Shown here in pieces: positions 37,566 through 44,015 of a DNA stretch of 64,000 bases. Below the pieces are notes generated by a model. The model saw nothing but the letters and a program-made list of their open reading frames with translations, had not been told where the DNA came from and searched no databases. Position numbers and translations under genes: made by a program. This DNA comes from Parapedobacter indicus (GTDB lineage: Bacteria; Bacteroidota; Bacteroidia; Sphingobacteriales; Sphingobacteriaceae): the NCBI RefSeq assembly GCF_900113765.1, contig NZ_FOQO01000001.1, positions 1-64,000 of the forward strand. The letters are read 5' to 3'. How positions within the stretch are numbered: position 1 is the stretch's first letter; each line of letters begins with the position of its first letter.

Positions 37566-37994
37566 CTTTCTGCTCAAGCCGCAGAGGGGTTTTGCTCAAT
37601 CGCCGCAAAGGCTCGGTACTTTTGACCGCAAAAGTACCCAAAACTCGCCGCAGTATCCTGCCGCTACCACGGTAGTGCATCCCAGTGCAAGCTGCGGCCG
37701 GATAAGGCGGCATGGGCGGGATACGGTAAGGAGGTGCTAAACGCATGGAATGGACGTTCGAAGGGGAATGGTTGTTCGTGTTGCAATACATCTCCGTTCG
37801 AAGGGGAATCGGCCTTGAAGGATCGGGAAGCAGGGAGCAGCAAAGCATGTGCAGGAGCCTGCGTATCAGCAAGAAACAGGCGGATTGAGGAAGTGGAGCG
37901 GCTGCAATCCGCGCTATGTGTGCTTTGCAATCAACCTGCGACCGAGGCTTCACAGCCTTGACTCTTTGCTTCTTTCTGGTCAAGCAGAAAGAAG
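37566..37994. repeat. gene-free repeat-like element with terminal hairpins
   Basis: The 680 bp between clpC and ettA hold no credible gene but are highly structured. A perfect 10-bp inverted repeat with a 4-base loop lies at 37615-37638 (GGTACTTTTG / CAAAAGTACC). Another 10-bp one lies at 37969-37994 (CTTCTTTCTG / CAGAAAGAAG). Nearly identical 13-base motifs TTTCTGnTCAAGC stand at both ends (37567-37579 and 37973-37985) as direct repeats. Inside, CGTTCGAAGGGGAAT occurs twice exactly 40 bp apart (37755, 37795). Base composition is richer in G and C than the flanks. This looks like a dispersed intergenic repeat or non-autonomous mobile element; I cannot test copy number here. Confidence 0.6.
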
Positions 37995-38019
37995 TCGCCT
38001 ACGCGGCGATAGCGCGAAC

Positions 38020-38050
38020 TTGCATATCAAGGGTAAGTTAATTAAGTTTG
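38020..38050 (+). promoter_or_regulatory. promoter for ettA (TTG-N20-TAAGTTTG)
   Basis: A -33 TTG at 38020-38022 and a -7 box TAAGTTTG at 38043-38050 are separated by 20 bases, the best complete Bacteroidota promoter in the window. It starts just after the repeat-like element and lies 33 bases before the ettA ATG. It may also serve the overlapping kinase gene and the response-regulator gene. Confidence 0.7.
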
Positions 38051-38082
38051 CACGTAAAAACGCAATTACGCAAAAACGAAAT

Positions 38083-39768
38083 ATGTCAGACGAGAAAATC
38101 ATCTTTTCCATGGCGGGGGTAAATAAAGTGTATCCGCCTCAAAAGCAGGTGCTTAAAAACATTTACCTTTCTTTTTTTTATGGGGCCAAAATCGGTGTAA
38201 TCGGTCTTAATGGCTCGGGGAAATCGTCGCTGCTTAAAATCATTGCCGGTTTGGATACGTCCTATCAGGGAGAGGTGGTGTTTTCGCCCGGTTATTCCGT
38301 GGGTTACCTAGCTCAGGAACCTCAGCTGGACCCCCATAAGACGGTAAAGGAAGTGGTCGAAGAAGGAGTAGCCGAAATCACCGCGATCCTGCAGGAATAC
38401 GAGGAGATTAATGAGAAGTTCGGATTGCCTGAAGTGTACGAAAACGCAGACGAAATGGACAAATTGCTGGCTCGGCAGGGCGAGTTACAGGACAAAATCG
38501 ACTCCGTGGGCGCCTGGGAACTGGATGCCAAGCTGGAACGTGCGATGGATGCCTTACGCTGTCCTGAACCGGATCGGAAGGTGGACACATTGTCAGGAGG
38601 CGAGCGCCGCAGGGTGGCATTATGTCGCTTATTGCTCCAGGAACCGGATGTGCTTTTGCTTGATGAGCCTACTAACCACCTCGATGCGGAGTCTATCGAT
38701 TGGCTTGAGCAGCATTTACAACAGTATAAGGGAACCGTTATTGCCGTTACCCACGACCGTTATTTCCTTGATAACGTAGCCGGCTGGATACTGGAGCTCG
38801 ACCGCGGAGAGGGTATTCCGTGGAAAGGGAACTATTCTTCGTGGCTGGATCAAAAAGCGAAACGCCTTGCCCACGAAGAAAAAACGGAAAGTAAACGGCA
38901 GAAAACACTGGAACGCGAATTGGAATGGGTGCGCATGGCCCCGAAAGCCCGTCACGCCAAATCCAAAGCCCGTTTGCACAACTACGAAAAACTGGCTTCT
39001 GAAGAGACTAAGGAACGGGAAGACAGACTGGAACTTTTCATACCTCCCGGTCCGCGGTTGGGCAACGTCGTGATCGAAGCTCAACAGGTAAGTAAAGCGT
39101 ATGGCGACCGGATTCTTTTCGAAGGATTGAGCTTTTCGTTGCCTCCGGCGGGTATCGTGGGTATCATTGGCCCCAACGGAGCTGGAAAAACAACGCTTTT
39201 CCGGCTTATAACCGGTCAGGAGCAACCCGATAGCGGGACATTCCGCGTGGGCGAAACCGTGGCATTGGGTTATGTGGATCAATTGCACGACGACTTGAAT
39301 CCTGAAAAAACGGTGTGGGAAAACATCACCGGCGGCAACGAGAATATTTCGTTGGGCAGCCGGATGGTCAATTCCCGGGCATACGTGTCTAAATTCAATT
39401 TCAATGGTGGCGACCAGCAGAAAAAGGTCGGTGTACTCTCCGGCGGCGAACGCAACCGTGTTCACTTGGCCATCACCCTGAAAAAAGGCGCCAATGTGCT
39501 GCTGCTTGACGAACCAACCAACGACATCGATGTGAACACCCTAAGGGCGTTAGAAGAAGGCCTGGAGAATTTTGGCGGCTGCGCCGTGGTGATTTCGCAC
39601 GACCGATGGTTCCTTGACCGAATCTGTACGCACATCCTCGCCTTCGAAGGCGATTCCCAAGTGTATTTCTTTGAAGGGAATTATTCGGAATACGAAGAGA
39701 ATCGCAAAAAGCGTCTGGGCGATATGGCTCCCCAACGTATCCGGTACAAAAAACTGGTAAAGGGATGA
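38083..39768 (+). CDS. ettA: energy-dependent translational throttle ABC-F protein EttA
   Basis: A 561-residue ABC-F ATPase with two nucleotide-binding domains and no membrane part, which binds the ribosomal E site and gates early elongation by energy state. Walker A motifs are GLNGSGKS (41-48) and GPNGAGKT in the second half; both domains carry LSGGER and a DEPTNHLD or DEPTNDID Walker B. The arm and linker (ERELEWVRMAPKARHAKSKARLHNYEKL) match EttA. The ATG at 38083 gives the family's N-terminus (MSDEKIIFSMAGVNKVYPPQ); the upstream in-frame extension runs through the repeat element and is rejected. Its stop overlaps the kinase start (ATGATG), so the two are translationally coupled. Confidence 0.95.
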   Translation: MSDEKIIFSMAGVNKVYPPQKQVLKNIYLSFFYGAKIGVIGLNGSGKSSLLKIIAGLDTSYQGEVVFSPGYSVGYLAQEPQLDPHKTVKEVVEEGVAEITAILQEYEEINEKFGLPEVYENADEMDKLLARQGELQDKIDSVGAWELDAKLERAMDALRCPEPDRKVDTLSGGERRRVALCRLLLQEPDVLLLDEPTNHLDAESIDWLEQHLQQYKGTVIAVTHDRYFLDNVAGWILELDRGEGIPWKGNYSSWLDQKAKRLAHEEKTESKRQKTLERELEWVRMAPKARHAKSKARLHNYEKLASEETKEREDRLELFIPPGPRLGNVVIEAQQVSKAYGDRILFEGLSFSLPPAGIVGIIGPNGAGKTTLFRLITGQEQPDSGTFRVGETVALGYVDQLHDDLNPEKTVWENITGGNENISLGSRMVNSRAYVSKFNFNGGDQQKKVGVLSGGERNRVHLAITLKKGANVLLLDEPTNDIDVNTLRALEEGLENFGGCAVVISHDRWFLDRICTHILAFEGDSQVYFFEGNYSEYEENRKKRLGDMAPQRIRYKKLVKG

Positions 39769-40958
39769 TGGATACCGCCAAATTGCTGAAGGCGATTATC
39801 GAAAACGCCATCGATGGAATCATTACCATCGACCGCCACGGTATCGTGGATTCGATCAATCCTGCGGCATCCAATCTTTTCGGATACGAGGCACACGAGG
39901 TAATCGGTCATAATGTGTCGATGTTGATGCCCGAACCTGACCACAGCCGGCACGACCAGTACATCCATAATTACCTGGAAACCGGCGTAAAGAAAATCAT
40001 CGGTATTGGCAGGGAGGTAAGGGGGCTGCGAAAAAATGGGACCACATTTCCGTTTCGACTGGCCGTAAGCGAAGTGCATTATGAAAACAAGATCGCCTTT
40101 ACGGGCTTTGTGCACGATCTGTCGAAAGAAAAGGAAGCGGAGGAGAAGCTGATCCAACACATGGAGGAATTGGAGGCTACTGTCAGTAACCGCACAAAGG
40201 ATTTGATTAAATTGGTTTCCGAATTGGAAAAGACCAAATCCGAAGTGAGCCAGTCGCTGGAAAAGGAAAAAGAACTGAACCAACTTAAATCGCGTTTTGT
40301 ATCGATGGCGTCGCATGAATTCCGGACGCCGCTTAGTGCCGTTCAATTATCAGCCTCGCTGATTGAAAAGTACGCAGAAAAGCCCGATCTAGCTAATGTA
40401 CTTAAACATACCACTCGGATTAAAAATTCGGTACAGCTACTCACCAGCATCCTGAATGATTTCCTTTCCTTAGAGCGGCTCGAAGCCGGCAAAGTTTTGG
40501 CAAAAAACGAGGAGATAAACCTGGTAGAACTTGCGGAAGAAATCACGGAAGAGATGCAGCTAATCTGTAAAGCAAATCAGCACATCGTGTATCAGCATAC
40601 AGGTTCTGCCGGGAAATTTGCATTGGATGCCAACCTGTTGAAAAATAGTATTATTAATTTGATTTCCAATGCGATTAAGTATTCGGGGGAGAATACATTT
40701 ATCGAGTTTAATACGGAAATCAGTGACAATACCTGTACAATCATTATAAAAGACGATGGGATTGGCATCCCCGAGGACGAGCAGAAAAGCCTTTTTGAGC
40801 CGTTTTTCCGGGCCCACAACACCGGCAACATTCCGGGTACCGGTCTGGGACTCAACATCGTGAAAAGATATGTTTCACTGATGGGAGGGGAGGTGACCTG
40901 TCAAAGCGCGCAGGATAAGGGCGCTATTTTTACGCTTACATTCCGCACCATAGCATAG
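39765..40958 (+). CDS. FixL-like PAS sensor histidine kinase (probable oxygen sensor)
   Basis: A 397-residue soluble histidine kinase with no membrane segment. The PAS domain (about 10-125) is closely FixL-like: MPEPDHSRHDQYI holds His 63 at the position of the FixL proximal heme ligand, and IIGIGREV holds Arg 83 at the position of the FixL distal-pocket arginine; the other pocket residues (Arg206, His214 in Bradyrhizobium numbering) are Asn and Lys here. A coiled linker leads to a HisKA domain (SHEFRTPLSA, His 184) and an ATPase domain (Asn 302, DDGIGI 330-335, GTGLGL 358-363). It overlaps ettA by 4 bases and is followed 6 bases later by a receiver-Crp regulator and the cbb3 oxidase genes. 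Oxygen sensing is inferred; heme binding is untested. Confidence 0.88.
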   Translation: MMDTAKLLKAIIENAIDGIITIDRHGIVDSINPAASNLFGYEAHEVIGHNVSMLMPEPDHSRHDQYIHNYLETGVKKIIGIGREVRGLRKNGTTFPFRLAVSEVHYENKIAFTGFVHDLSKEKEAEEKLIQHMEELEATVSNRTKDLIKLVSELEKTKSEVSQSLEKEKELNQLKSRFVSMASHEFRTPLSAVQLSASLIEKYAEKPDLANVLKHTTRIKNSVQLLTSILNDFLSLERLEAGKVLAKNEEINLVELAEEITEEMQLICKANQHIVYQHTGSAGKFALDANLLKNSIINLISNAIKYSGENTFIEFNTEISDNTCTIIIKDDGIGIPEDEQKSLFEPFFRAHNTGNIPGTGLGLNIVKRYVSLMGGEVTCQSAQDKGAIFTLTFRTIA

Positions 40959-40964
40959 GGAAAA

Positions 40965-42029
40965 ATGGCAACTAAGCAAACAACTGTTTTGATCATCGAA
41001 GACAACGATGACATCCGCGAAAACACCAAGGAGATCCTCGAACTCACCGGCTATCAGGTCTATGATGCGCCCGAAGGTAAAACGGGCGTTGAATTGGCAC
41101 TCAACTATTTACCGGATGTTATCCTATGTGATATCATGATGCCCGAGCTGGATGGATTCGGTGTGTTGTACATGCTATCTAAACATCCACAAGCGGCGAC
41201 GATACCCTTTATTTTTTTGACGGCCAAATCCGAACGGGCAGACATGCGCAAGGCGATGGAGCTGGGAGCGGATGATTACCTGACCAAACCGTTTGACGAC
41301 ATCGAGTTGTTGAATGCGATTGAGACCCGCCTGAAAAAACGTAAGCAACTGGGGCCAGAAAGTAACCATCTGAAAAACCTGTATCTGAGCGAGAAAGAGC
41401 AGGAAGTTTTGCTAAAGGAGCTGGTAAGTGCTTCACGGATAAAGGTATACCGGAAAAAACAGTTTATTTACCAAGAAGGCGATTCGCCATTATATGTATA
41501 CTATGTCAAAAAAGGAAAAGTACGGCGGTTTCTGCACTACCTGGATGGGCGGGAGCTTTCAACCGATATCCATGCGGCCGACTCCTTTTTTGGCTACGGT
41601 GCGGTCTTGCGTCAGGAGCGCTACAGTGACAACGCCGAAACGCTGGAAGACGTGGAACTGGCCCTGATTGAAAAGGAGCAGTTCTTCGAGCTCCTGTACC
41701 GAAAGCCCGGCATCGCCAGCAAGTTTATCAAGTTGCTTTCAGGTAATATTCGGGGCAAGGAGGTTCAGCTTTTGGCCTTCGCTTACGATTCCGTCCGCAA
41801 GCGGGTGGCTAACGCACTGATTCATGTGGCCGAGAAGACGTCGGCCGAAACCACGGACGACGAGTGTCTAATCCGCATTTCACGTGATGACCTGGCCTCA
41901 CTTGCGGGTACTGCCAATGAAACTATCAGCCGGATGCTGGCCGATTTTAAAGACGAAAAACTTATCGCCAAAGAGGGGAATTCCATTCGAATCCTTTCCC
42001 TAACAAAACTTCGAAATATCAAGCAGTAA
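40965..42029 (+). CDS. response regulator: receiver fused to Crp/FNR-type DNA-binding module
   Basis: A 354-residue regulator. The receiver (1-125) has acidic residues Glu 12/Asp 13, phospho-acceptor Asp 56 (DVILCDIMMP), Thr 87 and Lys 108 (TKPF). A cyclic-nucleotide-binding-like beta-roll (about 150-270, QFIYQEGDSPLYVYYVKKGKVR) follows, then a Crp-type winged helix (305-350). The recognition helix reads NETISRML, with Glu 319, Ser 322 and Arg 323 as in FNR/FixK. No Cys cluster for an iron-sulfur centre is present, so any oxygen signal should come from the kinase through Asp 56. It starts 6 bases after the kinase gene. A palindrome lies 60 bases downstream of its stop, in front of the next operon. 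It amounts to FixJ and FixK joined in one chain. Confidence 0.92.
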   Translation: MATKQTTVLIIEDNDDIRENTKEILELTGYQVYDAPEGKTGVELALNYLPDVILCDIMMPELDGFGVLYMLSKHPQAATIPFIFLTAKSERADMRKAMELGADDYLTKPFDDIELLNAIETRLKKRKQLGPESNHLKNLYLSEKEQEVLLKELVSASRIKVYRKKQFIYQEGDSPLYVYYVKKGKVRRFLHYLDGRELSTDIHAADSFFGYGAVLRQERYSDNAETLEDVELALIEKEQFFELLYRKPGIASKFIKLLSGNIRGKEVQLLAFAYDSVRKRVANALIHVAEKTSAETTDDECLIRISRDDLASLAGTANETISRMLADFKDEKLIAKEGNSIRILSLTKLRNIKQ

Positions 42030-42088
42030 GGTTTGGGATGATGGGTTAACCCACAAATAGCTGTTTGCGAAGGACAAGCAAACTAAAT

Positions 42089-42108
42089 AAAGTGATCCAA
42101 ATCACTTT
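42089..42108. promoter_or_regulatory. Crp/FNR-type operator, perfect 8+4+8 palindrome
   Basis: AAAGTGATCCAAATCACTTT: two perfect 8-base arms around CCAA. The core GTGA-N6-TCAC equals the Crp consensus and also has the TGAT-N4-ATCA layout of FNR/FixK sites. Its centre (42098.5) is 51.5 bp before the first base of the -7 box at 42150. It lies between the receiver-Crp regulator and the LDH-like/hemN/ccoI operon. A related site has the same geometry before ccoNO. Confidence 0.8.
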
Positions 42109-42149
42109 TTATACTGATGGCCTTCAGCTAATGATGTTCCATCGCGGCG

Positions 42150-42157
42150 TAGCTTTG
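42150..42157 (+). promoter_or_regulatory. -7 box TAGCTTTG of the LDH-like/hemN/ccoIS operon
   Basis: An exact TAnnTTTG box with no TTG -33 element at the normal spacing, as expected for an activator-dependent promoter. The transcript would begin near 42163, placing the palindrome about 65 bp upstream. This supports the ATG at 42209 as the first gene's start instead of the in-frame ATG at 42164. Confidence 0.65.
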
Positions 42158-42208
42158 TGACAGATGAATTTAACGGGGAGTAACATTCCTGAATATACAA
42201 ATGGACGA

Positions 42209-42646
42209 ATGAAAGCTATCGCCTACAGCATAAAACCACAAGAGAAGGAATATTTGGCAATAGCCAACGGGAAGAAACACGACTTGACATTGATTTCCAA
42301 TGAATTAAATATTCAGACGGTGTCGTATGCTCAGGGCAAAGAGGTGGTGATTGTATCTTCCTACGATATCCTGAACCGCGAAATGCTATGGGAACTGAAG
42401 AACGCAGGCGTGAAAAATATCATTACCCGCTGCCGGAATACCACCCACATTGACCTGAAAGAAGCTGCCCGCATGGGACTGAAAGTAGCCAATGCACCAG
42501 ACGACGATCAATCTGTAGCGAATATCGCTAAACAGACCATTCGTAATCTGAGTGCTTGGGAATCAGGAAAATGTGTGGGAAGAGCATGTTGTTGTCAGGG
42601 CGCTTGCTCCGCAGCGGAGGTTGGAGGCAAATCATCGTATCGATAG
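42209..42646 (+). CDS. stand-alone D-lactate-dehydrogenase N-domain with Cys-rich tail
   Basis: A 145-residue protein. Residues 1-98 resemble the substrate-binding N-terminal domain of D-2-hydroxyacid dehydrogenases (MKAIAYSIKPQEKEYL, LISNELNIQTVSYAQGKEVVIV, LKNAGVKNIITRCRNTTHIDLKEAARMGLKVANAP). The NAD-binding Rossmann domain and catalytic residues are absent. Instead the chain continues DDDQSVANIAKQTIRNLSAWE and ends in a Cys-rich segment with Cys 122, 127, 128, 129 and 133 (KCVGRACCCQGAC). It is not an obvious frameshift: no continuation of the dehydrogenase is seen downstream, where hemN starts 8 bases later. It is the first gene behind the operator, so it belongs to the putative oxygen regulon. 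A metal-binding or redox role is possible; function unknown. Confidence 0.75.
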   Translation: MKAIAYSIKPQEKEYLAIANGKKHDLTLISNELNIQTVSYAQGKEVVIVSSYDILNREMLWELKNAGVKNIITRCRNTTHIDLKEAARMGLKVANAPDDDQSVANIAKQTIRNLSAWESGKCVGRACCCQGACSAAEVGGKSSYR

Positions 42647-42653
42647 GGCAGAC

Positions 42654-44015
42654 ATGGCAAATAAATTAGAGGATCTAATACAACGCTACAATGTAGCGGC
42701 TCCGCGGTACACAAGTTACCCAACGGTGCCTTACTGGGATCAAGGTACGTGGCATCCCGATCTTTGGGTGGAGCATGTCCGGGCGCAGTTCGATGCATCA
42801 TCCGGACAGGGCATCAGTCTGTATGTCCACCTACCGTTTTGCGAAAGTTTATGTACCTACTGCGGTTGCAATACGCGGATCACCAAAAATCACGGTGTTG
42901 AAGCTCCTTATATCGATACATTGCTGGACGAGTGGCTCCTTTACCGGAATTATCTCGGATCGCAGGAAATCCCCATCCGTGAGCTCCATCTGGGAGGTGG
43001 AACACCCACCTTCTTTGCGCCACCGCAACTTCATCGACTGATTGACGGACTGCTGCGCAGCAATTGTGTGCCGGCAGATGCTGCATTTTCTTTCGAGGCA
43101 CATCCGGCAAACACGACAGCCGAACATCTGCAGGTTTTATACAATGAGGGATTCAGAAGATTGAGTCTGGGTATACAGGATTTTGATGTCCGTGTACAAC
43201 AGCTCATCAACCGCAGACAAACCGAAGCCGACGTATGGCGGGTGATGGAAAATGCCCGCCGTATCGGTTACACCTCCATCAATTTTGATTTGATCTATGG
43301 TTTGCCTTTGCAGACCCCCCAAAGTGTGTGCAGCACGGTTGAGAAAGCGCTGGCAATGCGGCCCGACCGTATTTCGTTTTACAGTTACGCGCATGTGCCC
43401 TGGATGAAACCCGGTCAACGACGTTATACGGAGGCCGATCTACCTGTTGGAAAAGCCAAACTGGATCTCTACCGGTTGGGTAAGGAACTGATCGTGCAGG
43501 CCGGATATCGGGATGTGGGGATGGATCATTTCGCCCTGCCGGAAGATGCTCTTTGCCTGGCCGCAAATGCAGGGCAGTTACACCGGAACTTCATGGGCTA
43601 TACTGACCGCTATACGCCGCTGCTAATCGGACTCGGTGTCTCATCGATCAGCGACTCGTGGACAGCGTTTGCGCAAAACGTAAAAACTGTGGAAGAATAC
43701 CAGGCGTTGGTCAATACCGGCAAGCTCCCCGTAACCAAAGGGCATGTTCTTTCATCGGGCGACTTAACCGTTAGGAACCATATTCTGGATGTCATGTGCC
43801 GCGGAACCACGTTGCTCGATAGGTCTATTCCCCAGTCCGCTCTTATATTGAGCCGGCTGGCACCAATGTTCGATGACGAATTGGTACAACAGGATGGCAA
43901 TCGGATTACCGTAACCAAACAGGGAGAGGCATTCCTGCGCAATATATGTATGGCCTTCGATGAGCGCCTGCATAAAAAACAGTATACACAGCCTGTTTTC
44001 AGTAAAGCTGTATGA
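42654..44015 (+). CDS. hemN: oxygen-independent coproporphyrinogen III oxidase HemN
   Basis: A 453-residue radical-SAM enzyme that makes protoporphyrinogen without oxygen. The iron-sulfur cluster motif is C63-x3-C67-x2-C70, with the family's extra Cys 72 (PFCESLCTYCGCN). LHLGGGTPTFF and NFDLIYGLPLQT are the SAM-binding strands, and the C-terminal HemN domain is present (YRDVGMDHFALPEDAL). The N-terminus YNVAAPRYTSYPTVPYW is typical and fixes the ATG at 42654; an in-frame ATG at 42552 lies inside the previous gene. Its stop overlaps the ccoI start (ATGA). Placement in a low-oxygen operon fits both its chemistry and the heme demand of cbb3 oxidase. Confidence 0.97.
   Translation: MANKLEDLIQRYNVAAPRYTSYPTVPYWDQGTWHPDLWVEHVRAQFDASSGQGISLYVHLPFCESLCTYCGCNTRITKNHGVEAPYIDTLLDEWLLYRNYLGSQEIPIRELHLGGGTPTFFAPPQLHRLIDGLLRSNCVPADAAFSFEAHPANTTAEHLQVLYNEGFRRLSLGIQDFDVRVQQLINRRQTEADVWRVMENARRIGYTSINFDLIYGLPLQTPQSVCSTVEKALAMRPDRISFYSYAHVPWMKPGQRRYTEADLPVGKAKLDLYRLGKELIVQAGYRDVGMDHFALPEDALCLAANAGQLHRNFMGYTDRYTPLLIGLGVSSISDSWTAFAQNVKTVEEYQALVNTGKLPVTKGHVLSSGDLTVRNHILDVMCRGTTLLDRSIPQSALILSRLAPMFDDELVQQDGNRITVTKQGEAFLRNICMAFDERLHKKQYTQPVFSKAV

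Noticed and set aside
37849-38082. N-terminal extension of EttA
   Set aside because: The extension runs through the repeat element and across the TTG/TAAGTTTG promoter; the family N-terminus begins exactly at 38083.
42164-42208. Earlier ATG for the LDH-like gene
   Set aside because: The predicted transcript start from the -7 box at 42150 falls at about 42163, leaving no leader, and the dehydrogenase-like sequence begins at 42209.
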